Translations under genes and position numbers: made by a program | In this document: positions 18,748-29,261 of the stretch, piece by piece | Layout: every line of letters starts with the position of its first letter | Position numbering within the stretch: position 1 is the first letter of the stretch | The notes under the pieces: generated by a model | The model's database searches: none | What the model was told of the DNA's origin: nothing | What the model saw: only the letters and a program-made list of their open reading frames with translations | NCBI RefSeq assembly: GCF_000272005.1 | Contig: NZ_AKKU01000012.1 | Coordinates: 124,001-188,000, forward strand | Direction: 5' to 3' | Origin: Alishewanella agri BL06 | GTDB lineage: Bacteria > Pseudomonadota > Gammaproteobacteria > Enterobacterales > Alteromonadaceae | Length of the DNA stretch: 64,000 nt

Positions 18748-21369
18748 TTAGCGCAGATTCGGCGCCAGCCAGCTTTCGGCCTGTTGCTCGCTCCAGCCTT
18801 TGCGCTGTGCATAGTCCGCCAGCTGATCGCGGTCGATTTTACTGACGGCAAAATATTTGCTGTCGGGATGGGCAAAGTACCAGCCACTGACCGCGGCGCC
18901 GGGCCACATGGCATAGCTTTCGGTAAGCTGCATCTGGATTTGTGCCGGCACGTCCAATAACTGAAATAAGGTGCCTTTCTCAGTATGTTCCGGACAGGCC
19001 GGATAGCCGGGCGCGGGTCGGATCCCCTGATACAGCTCGCGGATCAGTTGTTCATTATCCAGCTGTTCATTGGCAGCATAACCCCAATATTCGCGCCGTA
19101 CTTTTAAATGCAGATACTCCGCCAGCGCTTCGGCCAGACGATCGGCCAGCGCCTTGACCATAATACTATTGTAATCATCATGCGCTGCCGCATACTGTGC
19201 CGCCAGCTCATCAGCACCAAAGCCTGTCGTCACCGCAAAGGCACCGACATAATCAGCAATACCAGAGCCAACAGGGGCAACAAAATCTGCCAGACTGCAG
19301 TTCGGTGCGTTATTGCGCAGTGCCAGTTGCTGTCGCAGATTATGCAGGCGGCAGCGCTCAGTGGTGCGGCTGTCATCCTGGTAGATGATAATATCATCGC
19401 CATCACTGTTGGCAGGGAAAAAACCAAAGGCTGCTTTACCACTAATCAGGTTATCTTTGATCATCTGATCCAGTAGCGCATTGGCATCCTGATACAGCTT
19501 CCGTGCTTCCAGCCCAACTTCAGCATGTTGCAAAATCGCCGGAAACTTGCCGGACAGCTGCCAGGTCAGGAAAAACGGTGTCCAGTCGATGTAGTCGCGC
19601 AGTACCTGTAAATCAACCTGCTGCCAGTAATGCACACCAGGCTGTTTCGGCGCCGGCGCGACTTTCGTTAAATCCAGCTGGAATTTATTCTGCCGTGCCT
19701 CGGCCAGACTTAGCATCCGCTCACCGGGCCGACTGCGCTGATGCTGCTCCACCGCAATACGGTATTCTTCTGCCACCCGGGCCAGATAGGCCGGTTTTTG
19801 TTCGGCACTGATCAGCGCCTGCACCACAGAGACGCTCCGCGAGGCATTGGGTACGTAGACCACGCCATGCGCATAATGCGGCGCGATCTTGACTGCGGTG
19901 TGCGCCTTGGATGTGGTCGCGCCGCCGATTAACAACGGAATGGTAAAACCGAGCCGGGTCATTTCTTTGGCAACATGCACCATTTCATCCAGCGACGGCG
20001 TAATGAGGCCAGATAAACCAATCACATCAACCTGTTGCTCTTTGGCTACGCGCAGGATCTCAGCGCAGGACACCATCACACCCAGATCGATAACCTCAAA
20101 GTTATTACACTGCAGCACCACGCCGACGATATTTTTGCCGATATCGTGCACATCGCCTTTTACCGTTGCCAGCAGGATTTTACCCTGCGCCCGGCCCCCG
20201 GCTTTTTCCTGCTCAATGTAAGGTTGCAGGTAAGCAACAGCTTTTTTCATCACCCGTGCTGACTTGACCACCTGCGGCAGAAACATCTTGCCTTCACCAA
20301 ACAGATCACCGACCACGTTCATGCCATCCATTAGCGGGCCTTCAATTACATGCAGTGGCCGCTCTGCCTGCTGCCGGGCATCTTCGGTGTCCTGCTCGAT
20401 AAAATCGGTAATGCCTTTTACCAGCGCATGCTCCAGCCGTTTATTTACCGGCAGGCTGCGCCAGGCATCATCGACTTTTTCTGCGACACTGCCATCACCT
20501 TTAAATTGCGCGGCAATCTCTAACAAGCGTTCGGTGGCATCCGGACGGCGATTTAGAATCACATCCTCTACCCGCTCCCTGAGCAAGGGCGGGATATCGT
20601 CATACACCGCCAGCTGACCCGCATTAACGATGCCCATATCCATACCGGCCGCAATAGCATGGTATAGAAATACTGAGTGGATGGCTTCGCGCACCGGATC
20701 GTTACCACGAAACGAGAACGACACATTGGATACACCGCCGGAAATCTTGGCATAAGGGCAAAGGCGCTTGATTTCTCGGGTCGCCTCAATAAAGTCCACC
20801 GCATAGTTGTTGTGCTCTTCAATACCGGTAGCCACCGCGAAAATATTGGGGTCAAAAATGATATCTTCCGGCGGAAAACCAATTTGCTCAGTCAGGATCT
20901 GATAAGCGCGCTGACAGATTTCAACTTTGCGGGCCTTGGTATCAGCTTGCCCCACCTCGTCAAACGCCATCACCACCACGGCCGCGCCATAGCGGCGCAA
21001 CAACTTTGCCTGCTGTAAAAAGCTCGCTTCGCCTTCTTTGAGCGAAATCGAGTTCACTACCGCCTTACCCTGAATACACTTTAGCGCCGCTTCAATCACG
21101 TCCCACTTCGAGGAGTCGACCATAATCGGCACCCGGGCGATATCCGGCTCTGCTGCCAGCAGCGTTAAATAGCGCACCATGGCGGCCTTGCTGTCCAGCA
21201 TCCCCTCATCCATATTGATGTCGATGATCTGGGCGCCGTTTTCAACCTGTTGCCGTGCCACATCCAGCGCCGCTTCGAAATCGCCTTTTAATATCAGTTT
21301 TTTAAATTTCGCCGAGCCGGTAACGTTAGTCCGCTCGCCGATATTGATAAATCGTGCCTGCTGTTGCAT
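18748..21369 (-). CDS. metH: Methionine synthase, folate/cobalamin/reactivation part (split MetH)
   Basis: Carries the methyl-transfer half of B12-dependent methionine synthase. In order: the folate-binding barrel ([27 protein letters not shown]), the cobalamin cap and B12 domain ([12 protein letters not shown] with the Co-ligand His, near residue 410), and the SAM-dependent reactivation domain ([29 protein letters not shown]). Only the homocysteine-binding domain is missing; it is encoded by the gene just upstream, whose TAA overlaps this ATG (TAATG). The start at 21369 gives [12 protein letters not shown]; a GTG two codons earlier is possible. At 873 aa plus 355 aa the pair equals a full MetH of about 1230. 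Confidence 0.93.
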   Translation of the reverse strand: MQQQARFINIGERTNVTGSAKFKKLILKGDFEAALDVARQQVENGAQIIDINMDEGMLDSKAAMVRYLTLLAAEPDIARVPIMVDSSKWDVIEAALKCIQGKAVVNSISLKEGEASFLQQAKLLRRYGAAVVVMAFDEVGQADTKARKVEICQRAYQILTEQIGFPPEDIIFDPNIFAVATGIEEHNNYAVDFIEATREIKRLCPYAKISGGVSNVSFSFRGNDPVREAIHSVFLYHAIAAGMDMGIVNAGQLAVYDDIPPLLRERVEDVILNRRPDATERLLEIAAQFKGDGSVAEKVDDAWRSLPVNKRLEHALVKGITDFIEQDTEDARQQAERPLHVIEGPLMDGMNVVGDLFGEGKMFLPQVVKSARVMKKAVAYLQPYIEQEKAGGRAQGKILLATVKGDVHDIGKNIVGVVLQCNNFEVIDLGVMVSCAEILRVAKEQQVDVIGLSGLITPSLDEMVHVAKEMTRLGFTIPLLIGGATTSKAHTAVKIAPHYAHGVVYVPNASRSVSVVQALISAEQKPAYLARVAEEYRIAVEQHQRSRPGERMLSLAEARQNKFQLDLTKVAPAPKQPGVHYWQQVDLQVLRDYIDWTPFFLTWQLSGKFPAILQHAEVGLEARKLYQDANALLDQMIKDNLISGKAAFGFFPANSDGDDIIIYQDDSRTTERCRLHNLRQQLALRNNAPNCSLADFVAPVGSGIADYVGAFAVTTGFGADELAAQYAAAHDDYNSIMVKALADRLAEALAEYLHLKVRREYWGYAANEQLDNEQLIRELYQGIRPAPGYPACPEHTEKGTLFQLLDVPAQIQMQLTESYAMWPGAAVSGWYFAHPDSKYFAVSKIDRDQLADYAQRKGWSEQQAESWLAPNLR

Positions 21370-22436
21370 TACCACTCCACCGCAAAGGCTTCTAAGCCGG
21401 CCAGATGAAAACTATGATCGGCCGCTTTTGGTTGCCGCGGCGGCGCATCTTTTACCGCTTCGGCAATGGCTTTAATATGCTCTGGCGTAGTACCACAGCA
21501 GCCACCGACGATATTTAAAAAGCCCTGTTTGGCCCAATCAGCAATTTCTGCTGCCATCGCCTCAGCGCCTAAATCATATTCGCCAAACTCATTCGGCAAA
21601 CCGGCATTGGGATGCACCGAGACATAGGCTTCGGAAATGGTGGCCAGGGTTTCGACATAAGGACGCAGCAAATCCGGCCCCAGCGCACAATTCAGGCCAA
21701 AGGTCACTGGCTTGACATGCGCCAGCGAATAATAAAACGCTTCGGTCGTTTGGCCGGACAACGTGCGGCCCGAGGCATCGGTGATGGTACCCGAGATCAT
21801 CACCGGTAACTCCAGCTGCAGCTCTTCAAACACCTCCAAAACGGCAAAAGCTGCTGCCTTGGCATTCAGCGTATCGAAAATGGTTTCCAGCATAATAATA
21901 TCGGCGCCACCTGCAATCAGCGCCCGGGTCGATTCCTTGTAAGCCAGCACTAACTCATCAAAGCTGACATTGCGAAATCCCGGATCGTTAACGTCTGGCG
22001 AAATCGAGGCAGTACGGTTAGTGGGTCCTAACACACCGGCGACAAAACGGGGTTTGTCGGGTTGCTGAGCTGTGACTTCGTCACAAACCCGCCGCGCCAG
22101 TGCCGCCGCCTCACGATTGATCCGCTCTGACAGGTGCGCCATCTGATAATCATGCATCGCAATGGTAGTGGCGTTAAAGGTATTGGTCTCAATAATGTCC
22201 GCCCCGGCCAACAAGTATTGCCGGTGAATATCGGCAATGAGTTCCGGTTGAGTAAGCACTAACAAATCGTTGTTACCTTTGAGATCGCACGGCCAATCGG
22301 CGAATTCCGCGCCGCGATAACCGGCTTCATCCAGGCGGTGTTGTTGGATCATGGTGCCCATAGCGCCATCCAGCACCAAAATACGTGAGGCCAGCAGCTG
22401 GCGTAGTTGCTGTGGCGTTAAACGAAGCTTTGTCAT
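21369..22436 (-). CDS. metH: Methionine synthase, homocysteine-binding part (split MetH)
   Basis: The homocysteine-binding domain of MetH, here a separate 355 aa protein. It starts with the conserved [17 protein letters not shown] and carries the zinc cysteines: one in FGLNCALG near residue 246 and the pair in [11 protein letters not shown] near 310. It ends [11 protein letters not shown] where other MetH proteins run on into the folate barrel. Its ATG overlaps the metA stop and its stop overlaps the next start, both as TAATG. The domain must act in trans with the second protein, presumably as a complex. All metal ligands are present, so it does not look decayed. Confidence 0.93.
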   Translation of the reverse strand: MTKLRLTPQQLRQLLASRILVLDGAMGTMIQQHRLDEAGYRGAEFADWPCDLKGNNDLLVLTQPELIADIHRQYLLAGADIIETNTFNATTIAMHDYQMAHLSERINREAAALARRVCDEVTAQQPDKPRFVAGVLGPTNRTASISPDVNDPGFRNVSFDELVLAYKESTRALIAGGADIIMLETIFDTLNAKAAAFAVLEVFEELQLELPVMISGTITDASGRTLSGQTTEAFYYSLAHVKPVTFGLNCALGPDLLRPYVETLATISEAYVSVHPNAGLPNEFGEYDLGAEAMAAEIADWAKQGFLNIVGGCCGTTPEHIKAIAEAVKDAPPRQPKAADHSFHLAGLEAFAVEW

Positions 22437-23359
22437 TAACTGTTGCCTATCTGATTCAGGTCAAAGGGCGTAGCCTGGTAAACGTAATAGTTTAACCAGT
22501 TACTGAATAATAAAAAGGCGTGCGCCTGCCATAATTTTAGCGGCCCCTGGGCCGGATCATTATTCCGGTAGTAGTTCTCTGGCAAACGCGGCGCCAAACC
22601 GGCCGCCAGGTCACGTTGATACTCATCATCCAGCGTGGTCAGATCATATTCCGGATGCCCGGTAACAAAGATCCGGCTACCACTGCTGTTTTGCAGCAAA
22701 TAGGCACCGGTGACATCGGCTTCAGCCAGGATATGCAAATCATCATGCTGTTGGTATTTTTGTTTTGACACCTGCGCATAACGTGAATGTGGTACCAGAA
22801 ATTGCTGGTCAAAGCCGCGTAGCAGCGGGCTAAACGGCTGTACTACGTCCTGCCAGTAAACTCCGGATAACTTTTCGCCGCGAATTTCCCGCTGTAAGCC
22901 GTAGTAATGATACAGCGCAGCATGGGCGGCCCAACATAAAAACAGCGTCGAGGTAACATGGGTATCCGCCCAGCGCAGGATCTCACCAAACTGCTGCCAG
23001 TAGGTGACATCTTCGTAATCGACCAGCCCCAGCGGCGCTCCGGTAATAATCAAACCATCATATTTCTGCCCCTGCACATCAGAAAAGTAACGATAGAAGC
23101 AGTTTAAATGGCTCTCCGGTGTATGTTTACTGACATGATCATCGATGCGGATCAGCTCAATATCCAGCTGCAGCGGGCTATTCGCTAATAAACGTAATAA
23201 CTGAATTTCAGTCACAATTTTATTGGGCATTAAATTCAGAATCGCGATCCGCAACGGCCGGATATCCTGGGCTGCCGCCCGGCTCTCGGTCATTACAAAG
23301 ACATTCTCTGCTGATAAGGCTTCTACTGCAGGTAACTGGTCAATCACTTTAATAGGCAT
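22436..23359 (-). CDS. metA: Homoserine O-succinyltransferase
   Basis: First committed step of methionine synthesis: acylates homoserine. The catalytic Cys is in [17 protein letters not shown] near residue 142; the His and Glu of the triad lie in FVTGHPEYD near 235 and further on. The opening [15 protein letters not shown] and 307 aa length match MetA. Succinyl rather than acetyl donor is assumed from the gammaproteobacterial setting and not proven by sequence. It leads an operon with the two metH genes and has MetJ boxes about 75-100 bases upstream. Confidence 0.95.
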   Translation of the reverse strand: MPIKVIDQLPAVEALSAENVFVMTESRAAAQDIRPLRIAILNLMPNKIVTEIQLLRLLANSPLQLDIELIRIDDHVSKHTPESHLNCFYRYFSDVQGQKYDGLIITGAPLGLVDYEDVTYWQQFGEILRWADTHVTSTLFLCWAAHAALYHYYGLQREIRGEKLSGVYWQDVVQPFSPLLRGFDQQFLVPHSRYAQVSKQKYQQHDDLHILAEADVTGAYLLQNSSGSRIFVTGHPEYDLTTLDDEYQRDLAAGLAPRLPENYYRNNDPAQGPLKLWQAHAFLLFSNWLNYYVYQATPFDLNQIGNS

Positions 23360-23433
23360 AGCTGGCTCCGCCTGTGGCTAGCACCATGCTGAACCTGAGT
23401 CTGGTTAGTCAGCTGGCACCATTGATAACTTCT

Positions 23434-23462
23434 ATACGTTTAGACGTCTAAATAAGACGTAT
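23434..23462. promoter_or_regulatory. MetJ operator (met boxes) of the metA-metH operon
   Basis: Contains a perfect met box AGACGTCT at 23442-23449, preceded in register by ATACGTTT (6 of 8) and followed by AGACGTAT (7 of 8) five bases out of register. The site lies in the metA promoter region. MetJ with SAM represses met genes through such tandem boxes. Confidence 0.85.
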
Positions 23463-23586
23463 TATGCCGTACTATGCCAGAAAAGCAACAGCCGTCTGTC
23501 GCAGCGGTGATGACTGCGGCCGGTAAGGGCCAGCGGCAACTGACCATTCCACTACCGAAACTTGAGGTATCAAAGTCGTGTTGTCA

Positions 23587-23674
23587 GAGTGTTGAGTGTT
23601 GAGTGTTGAGTGTTGAGTGTTGAGTGTTGAGTGTTGAGTGTTGAGTGTTGAGTGTTGAGTGTTGAGTGTTGAGT
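23587..23674. repeat. 7-bp tandem repeat, GAGTGTT x 12.6
   Basis: Twelve perfect copies of GAGTGTT plus a partial GAGT, between the metA promoter and the recA terminator. Each frame meets TGA stops, so it is not coding. Perfect units of this length usually vary in copy number between strains. The rest of the 440-base gap (23360-23800) holds the MetJ site and the recA terminator, with nothing else recognised. Confidence 0.97.
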
Positions 23675-23741
23675 AGGAGATGGGAACTTATCTGTCGCGG
23701 GCGTAAAATCATTTTTGTTAATATTTGCGAATCACTTATAA

Positions 23742-23773
23742 AAAACTCCGGAGCTTTTCAGGTCCGGAGTTTT
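23742..23773 (-). terminator. Rho-independent terminator of recA
   Basis: On the minus strand: AAAACTCCGGA, a 10-base loop, TCCGGAGTTTT and one more T. The 11-bp perfect stem is 28 bases beyond the recA stop. Confidence 0.9.
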
Positions 23774-23800
23774 GTTGTTTTAAATCAGATGCTGCAGAAC

Positions 23801-24847
23801 TTATAGCTCTTCCGGCTCTGGTATATCCATCACATCGTCAGTAGCAACGGCTTCACCTGGCTTTAATAACAGCCGCGCCCGCAGCTCTTTTTCAATTTCA
23901 TCTGCTACCGCCGGGTTATCCTGCAAGAACTTCATCGCATTGGCTTTACCCTGACCAATCTTATTGCCCTGATAAGCGTACCAGGCGCCAGACTTATCGA
24001 CTAAGCCTTGCTGTACGCCCAGGTCAATCAGCTCACCCAGTTTGTTGATACCGGCGCCATATTGAATAATAAATTCAGCTTGTTTGAATGGCGGAGCCAC
24101 TTTGTTTTTTACTACCTTAACCCGGGTTTCGTTACCGGTAATTTCATCGCCTTCTTTTACCGAGCCAATACGACGGATATCTAAACGTACTGAGGCATAG
24201 AATTTCAGCGCATTACCACCGGTGGTGGTTTCCGGGTTACCAAACATTACACCGATCTTCATCCGGATCTGGTTGATAAAGATACACAGGGTATTGGAGC
24301 GTTTGATATTAGCAGTCAGTTTACGCAGTGCCTGTGACATTAAACGGGCCTGTAAACCCATATGGCTGTCACCCATGTCACCTTCAATTTCTGCTTTCGG
24401 CGTTAAGGCAGCGACCGAGTCCACAATCACCACGTCTACGGCGGCAGAGCGTACCAGCATGTCGCAGATTTCCAGCGCCTGCTCACCGGTATCTGGCTGA
24501 GAAACTAACAGCTTATCGACATCCACGCCTAATTTCTTCGCATACACCGGATCCAACGCATGTTCGGCATCAATAAAGGCACAGGTTTTACCGCTACGCT
24601 GTGCTTCGGCAATGACCTGCAGCGTTAAGGTGGTTTTACCGGAGGACTCAGGACCATAAATTTCCACAATCCGGCCATAAGGTAAGCCGCCAATGCCCAG
24701 TGCAATATCCAGCCCCAGTGAGCCGGTGGATACCGCTTCAATATCCAGGGCAGTGCTGTCGCCCAGCCGCATAATAGAACCCTTGCCGAACTGGCGTTCG
24801 ATCTGGCTTAGTGCCGCACTTAATGCCTTTTGTTTGTTGTCGTCCAT
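23801..24847 (-). CDS. recA: Recombinase RecA
   Basis: ATP-dependent strand-exchange protein and SOS co-protease. Walker A is GPESSGKTT near residue 66, Walker B is in the [12 protein letters not shown] region near 140, the L2 loop is around [15 protein letters not shown], and the acidic C-terminal tail ends MDIPEPEEL. The 348 aa length is standard. GGAG lies seven bases before the ATG. Transcription is controlled by the LexA box at 24885-24900. RecX is not next to it here. Confidence 0.98.
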   Translation of the reverse strand: MDDNKQKALSAALSQIERQFGKGSIMRLGDSTALDIEAVSTGSLGLDIALGIGGLPYGRIVEIYGPESSGKTTLTLQVIAEAQRSGKTCAFIDAEHALDPVYAKKLGVDVDKLLVSQPDTGEQALEICDMLVRSAAVDVVIVDSVAALTPKAEIEGDMGDSHMGLQARLMSQALRKLTANIKRSNTLCIFINQIRMKIGVMFGNPETTTGGNALKFYASVRLDIRRIGSVKEGDEITGNETRVKVVKNKVAPPFKQAEFIIQYGAGINKLGELIDLGVQQGLVDKSGAWYAYQGNKIGQGKANAMKFLQDNPAVADEIEKELRARLLLKPGEAVATDDVMDIPEPEEL

Positions 24848-24884
24848 TGGTCGCTCCGGAGAAATTAGGTTAAGCCTTTAACAA

Positions 24885-24900
24885 CTGTATGAGCATACAG
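24885..24900. promoter_or_regulatory. LexA (SOS) box of recA
   Basis: CTGTATGAGCATACAG: the inverted ends CTGT...ACAG separated by 8 bases match the gammaproteobacterial SOS consensus. It lies 38 bases upstream of the recA ATG, where LexA would block the promoter. Confidence 0.95.
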
Positions 24901-24904
24901 TAGT

Positions 24905-25405
24905 CTAGTTTATTGGGGCTGTCAATAACAAGATGCATTGTCTGAGCGCATGTTCAATCGCCTGCTGGCGGATCTGCTGCCGGTCGCCAGCAAAATGCAA
25001 TTGCTGAGTGCTGACAGTCCCGTCGATACTAAAACCGAAACAGACGGTACCGACCGGCTTCTTTGCCGTGCCACCGGTAGGACCGGCAATGCCGGAGATG
25101 GCAAGCGCTATGCTGGCACCCGCCGCCTGGGCCGCGCCACTGGCCATCTCGGCTACCGTTTGCTCACTGACAGCGCCATATTGTAATAGCGTTGCGCTGC
25201 GCACCCCTAACAATTGCTGCTTGGCTTTATTGCTATAGGTAACAAAGCTACGGTCAACATAGGCCGAGCTGCCGGCTACGGCGGTTAGCCAGTAGGCAAC
25301 CCCACCACCGGTGCAGGATTCTGCAGTGGTGATACTGGCTTTTTTCCGTAATAATAGCTGCCCTAGTTCAGTGGCAAGCGCTAAGCTTGTTGTTTCCGCT
25401 GTCAT
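24905..25405 (-). CDS. pncC: Nicotinamide-nucleotide amidohydrolase (PncC/CinA C-terminal family)
   Basis: Converts nicotinamide mononucleotide to nicotinate mononucleotide in NAD salvage. The conserved motif [17 protein letters not shown] is at the N terminus, and the [20 protein letters not shown] region, the family signature, near residue 110. It is a stand-alone CinA C-terminal domain (166 aa), without the N-terminal MoCF-like domain of full CinA. The frame is open to 25474, but the start at 25405 (MTAETTS) fits the family length. Its ATG is only 31 bases from the divergent mutS ATG. Confidence 0.9.
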   Translation of the reverse strand: MTAETTSLALATELGQLLLRKKASITTAESCTGGGVAYWLTAVAGSSAYVDRSFVTYSNKAKQQLLGVRSATLLQYGAVSEQTVAEMASGAAQAAGASIALAISGIAGPTGGTAKKPVGTVCFGFSIDGTVSTQQLHFAGDRQQIRQQAIEHALRQCILLLTAPIN

Positions 25406-25436
25406 ATTTGATCCAACAGGAAGTGTTAGCACCATT

Positions 25437-27998
25437 ATGCCGTCAGACCAGAAACCGGAGCAAGCGTTAAGCAATCATACCCCGATGATGCAGCAATATC
25501 TGGCACTGAAAAGCCAGCATCCGCAGATCTTATTGTTTTACCGGATGGGTGATTTTTACGAACTTTTTTATGAAGATGCGAAAAAAGCTGCCGCCCTGTT
25601 AGATATTTCGCTGACCAAACGCGGTCAAAGCGCCGGTGAACCAATCCCGATGGCCGGTGTGCCCTATCATGCCGTTGAGGGTTACCTGGCGCGTCTGGTG
25701 CAATTGGGTGAGTCCGTCGCCATTTGCGAACAGATTGGCGATCCGGCGACTAGTAAGGGGCCGGTAGAGCGCAAGGTGGTGCGGATTGTTACCCCGGGCA
25801 CCGTGACCGACGAAGCGTTACTGAATGAGCGGCAGGATAATTTACTCTGTGCCATCAGTGAGAGTCGCAGCCACTTTGGTCTGGCGCAACTGGATCTGAC
25901 CAGCGGCCGTTTTTTGCTGAATCAGGTCAGTCATGCCGATGATTTGGCCGCCTTATTGCAACGGCTAAATCCGGCCGAATTGCTCTATCCGGAAAATTTT
26001 AGTCTACCGCACCTGACCGAACGCAAAGGCGCCCGCCGCCGTCCGGTATGGGAGTTTGAACTGGCCAGTGCCGAGCGCTTACTGTGCCAGCAATTTGGTA
26101 CCCGCGATCTACAAAGCTTTGGCGTGATGGAAGCGCCGGTTGCGCTGATGGCCGCCGGCTGTCTGATGCAATATGTCAAAGATACCCAGCGCGCTCAGTT
26201 ACCGCATTTACGCAGTATCGCCCTGGAGCGGCCGGATGATTTTATCGTGCTGGATGCGGCCACCCGCCGCAATCTGGAATTAACCCATACCTTAAGTGGG
26301 CAAACTGAGCATACGCTGGCGGCTGTACTGGATAAAACCCAGACTGCCATGGGCTCCCGCTTACTGAAGCGCTGGATCCATGCGCCGCTGCGTAACCGCA
26401 CTCAGCTTAATCAACGGCTGGATGCAGTACAGGAACTGACAGAAGATTTTCAGGCGCTGCAACCCTCACTGAAGCAAATCGGCGATATCGAACGGATCCT
26501 GGCCCGGTTGGCGCTGCGCAGCGCCCGGCCCCGCGACTTTGCCCGGCTACGTCAGGCGCTAACCGAGCTGCCAGAGCTACAGCAACAGTTACTGCATGCC
26601 AACAGTCAGGTGCTACAGCAGCATCAGCAGGCCACCCTGCCGCTGCCGGAGCTGGCTGAATTATTACAACGCGCTATCGTCGAATCACCGCCGGTGCTGA
26701 TCCGTGATGGCGGCGTCATTGCCCCGGGCTATGATGCCGAGCTTGATGAATGGCGGGCGCTGGCTGAAGGTGCCACCGACTACTTACAGCAACTGGAGTT
26801 GCGTGAGCGTGAGCGTACCGGTATTAGTTCGCTAAAAGTCGGCTTTAACAAGATCCATGGTTTTTATATCGAAACCGGTCGCAGCGCTGATACCAGGGTG
26901 CCGCCGGAGTATGTGCGCCGGCAAACGCTGAAAAATAATGAACGCTATATTATTCCGGAGCTAAAAGAATACGAAGATAAGGTACTGGGTAGCCAGAGTA
27001 AGGCGCTGGCGCTGGAAAAACAGCTCTATGATGCGCTGTTTGACGCCGTGAGCCCCTATCTGGCGCAGCTGCAACAGCTGGCACAAGCCTTGTCTGAACT
27101 GGATGTGCTATGCAGCTTTGCCGAGTGTGCGGTGCTGTATCAGTATTGCCGGCCGCTGTTAACTGAGCAGATCGGTATTCAACTGACCCAGGCACGGCAT
27201 CCGGTGGTGGAGCGGGTGCTAAAGGCGCCCTTTATTGCCAATCCGTTGCAATTAGACGCCTCACGGCGGATGCTGATGATCACCGGCCCCAATATGGGCG
27301 GTAAATCAACCTATATGCGGCAAACCGCCCTGATTGCTCTAATGGCCGCCATCGGCAGCTTTGTGCCGGCAGAGCAGGCGGTGATAGGCCCAATCGACCG
27401 TATTTTTACCCGCATTGGCGCCTCTGATGATCTGGCGTCCGGCCGCTCGACCTTTATGGTGGAGATGACGGAAACCGCAACCATTCTGCATCATGCCACC
27501 GCACAAAGTCTGGTATTGATGGATGAAATTGGCCGTGGCACCAGTACCTATGATGGCCTGAGTTTGGCCTGGGCCTGTGCCGACTATCTGGCCAATAAAC
27601 TGCAGGCGTTAACCCTGTTTGCAACCCATTATTTTGAACTGACCAGTCTGGCGCAGCAATTACCTGCGGTCGCCAATGTGCATCTGGATGCGGTTGAACA
27701 CGGTGATGGCATCGTATTTATGCATCATGTGCAGGAAGGCGCCGCCAGCAAGAGTTTTGGCCTGCAGGTCGCCCAGCTGGCCGGGGTGCCAAGACCGGTG
27801 ATTCAACTGGCACGACAGAAACTGCGGCAGTTAGAACAAAACGGGCCAACGACGACGCCTGAACCTGTGACCCAACTGGAATTACTGGCGCCGGAGCATC
27901 CGCTGCTGGCTCAGCTGCGTCAACTTAATCCGGATGAACTGAGTGCCCGCCAGGCGTTGGATTATCTGTATCAACTGAAACAACAGCTGGACATTTGA
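25437..27998 (+). CDS. mutS: DNA mismatch repair protein MutS
   Basis: Recognises mismatches and recruits MutL. The mismatch-reading Phe-x-Glu is in [14 protein letters not shown] near residue 36; connector, lever and clamp domains follow. The ATPase has Walker [10 protein letters not shown] near 617 and [14 protein letters not shown] near 695. The C-terminal dimer/tetramer segment ends [16 protein letters not shown]. The frame extends upstream to 25311, but the ATG at 25437 (MPSDQKPEQ) gives the normal 853 aa and leaves room for the divergent pncC start; AGGAAG lies upstream. Its TGA overlaps the next ATG (TGATG). Confidence 0.96.
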   Translation: MPSDQKPEQALSNHTPMMQQYLALKSQHPQILLFYRMGDFYELFYEDAKKAAALLDISLTKRGQSAGEPIPMAGVPYHAVEGYLARLVQLGESVAICEQIGDPATSKGPVERKVVRIVTPGTVTDEALLNERQDNLLCAISESRSHFGLAQLDLTSGRFLLNQVSHADDLAALLQRLNPAELLYPENFSLPHLTERKGARRRPVWEFELASAERLLCQQFGTRDLQSFGVMEAPVALMAAGCLMQYVKDTQRAQLPHLRSIALERPDDFIVLDAATRRNLELTHTLSGQTEHTLAAVLDKTQTAMGSRLLKRWIHAPLRNRTQLNQRLDAVQELTEDFQALQPSLKQIGDIERILARLALRSARPRDFARLRQALTELPELQQQLLHANSQVLQQHQQATLPLPELAELLQRAIVESPPVLIRDGGVIAPGYDAELDEWRALAEGATDYLQQLELRERERTGISSLKVGFNKIHGFYIETGRSADTRVPPEYVRRQTLKNNERYIIPELKEYEDKVLGSQSKALALEKQLYDALFDAVSPYLAQLQQLAQALSELDVLCSFAECAVLYQYCRPLLTEQIGIQLTQARHPVVERVLKAPFIANPLQLDASRRMLMITGPNMGGKSTYMRQTALIALMAAIGSFVPAEQAVIGPIDRIFTRIGASDDLASGRSTFMVEMTETATILHHATAQSLVLMDEIGRGTSTYDGLSLAWACADYLANKLQALTLFATHYFELTSLAQQLPAVANVHLDAVEHGDGIVFMHHVQEGAASKSFGLQVAQLAGVPRPVIQLARQKLRQLEQNGPTTTPEPVTQLELLAPEHPLLAQLRQLNPDELSARQALDYLYQLKQQLDI

Positions 27999-29185
27999 TG
28001 AGCAGCAGAATGCGTCTTAACGATTGGAGCCTGTCGGCCGTGGTGGCCGGTTTTGTTGCGGTGCTGGTTGGCTTTGCCAGTTCAGTGGCGATTGTGTTTC
28101 AGGCCGCCGCCGCCGCCGGTGCCGACAACGCCGTAATGGCGTCCTGGCTGTTGGCACTGGGTATTGGGATGGCGCTGACCTGTATCGGTCTGTCCTGGTA
28201 TTACAAGGCCCCGGTGATTACCGCCTGGTCAACGCCGGGCGCCGCGCTGCTGGCCACCAGCCTGCAGGGCTTAACGCTGGCGGAAGCGACCGGCGTTTTT
28301 ATCTTTACCGCAGGCCTTGGTTTATTAATCGGCTTAAGCGGCATGTTTGAACGTTTGACCCGGCTGATCCCACTGCCACTGGCCAGCGCCATGCTGGCCG
28401 GCATTCTGCTGCAATTTGGCTTTGCCATCTTTAGCAGTCTGCAACAGCAAATGTTGTTGGTCGGCGCCATGTGTTTAACCTACCTGCTTGCCAAAGCCCT
28501 GCTGCCACGGTACGTCATCCTGGCAGTATTAGTCTGTGGTTTACTGCTGGTTTGGCTGGGTGGTGAGCTCGACCTCTCCGCCGTCAAGCTGACACTGGCA
28601 ACACCGGTGTGGGTTATGCCGGCGTTTTCGCTATCGGCGTTACTTGGCGTTGGCTTACCGCTGCTGCTGGTAACTATGGCGTCACAAAATATTCCCGGTG
28701 TCGCAGTGTTACGTGCCAGTGGTTATCAAACACCGGTCTCACCACTGATTAGCAGTACGGCGCTAAGCACGCTGCTGCTGGCGCCGCTGGGCGCGTTTTC
28801 GATTAACCTGGCGGCCATAACTGCAGCGATCTGTAGTGGTAATGAAGCGCATCCCGACAGCAGCAAACGCTATATTGCCGGCATCGCTGCCGGGATCTTT
28901 TATCTGCTGTTTGGCCTGGCCGGCGCCACTGTGGTCGCGCTGTTTGCAGCCTTCCCTACTGAGATGGTGGCCGCGCTGGCCGGGCTGGCACTGCTGGGTA
29001 CCATAGCCGCTAACCTGCAAAGCTGTACTGCCGATGCTGAGTATCGGGAAGCCGCCGTAATTACGCTGCTGGTCACCGCATCCGGCGCCAGTTTGTTTGG
29101 CATTGCCTCAGCGTTCTGGGGCTTAGTGGCCGGGGCCGTCACGGTCTTAATCCAACGCCTGACACGGCGAACGGACGGTGGCTAA
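27998..29185 (+). CDS. BenE-family benzoate/H+ symporter-like transporter
   Basis: Membrane transporter of the BenE family (benzoate:H+ symport in described members). It has about 11-12 hydrophobic segments; the N-terminal pattern FVAVLVGFASSVAIVFQAA and the later TPGAALLATSLQG and MASQNIPGVAVLRASGY stretches are typical of BenE. The 395 aa length is normal. The ATG overlaps the mutS TGA by one base, so it is probably read through from mutS. No aromatic catabolism genes are nearby, so the true substrate is open. Confidence 0.85.
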   Translation: MSSRMRLNDWSLSAVVAGFVAVLVGFASSVAIVFQAAAAAGADNAVMASWLLALGIGMALTCIGLSWYYKAPVITAWSTPGAALLATSLQGLTLAEATGVFIFTAGLGLLIGLSGMFERLTRLIPLPLASAMLAGILLQFGFAIFSSLQQQMLLVGAMCLTYLLAKALLPRYVILAVLVCGLLLVWLGGELDLSAVKLTLATPVWVMPAFSLSALLGVGLPLLLVTMASQNIPGVAVLRASGYQTPVSPLISSTALSTLLLAPLGAFSINLAAITAAICSGNEAHPDSSKRYIAGIAAGIFYLLFGLAGATVVALFAAFPTEMVAALAGLALLGTIAANLQSCTADAEYREAAVITLLVTASGASLFGIASAFWGLVAGAVTVLIQRLTRRTDGG

Positions 29186-29261
29186 GGCTTGCTGTCAGAG
29201 CGGATTCCGCGCTAAGCTCCTGCTTCTCTGATCTTATCAATAACAACAAAAAGGATGCAGC

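Noticed and set aside
23587-23674. CRISPR-like repetition
   Set aside because: Unit is 7 bp with no spacers; it is a simple tandem repeat.
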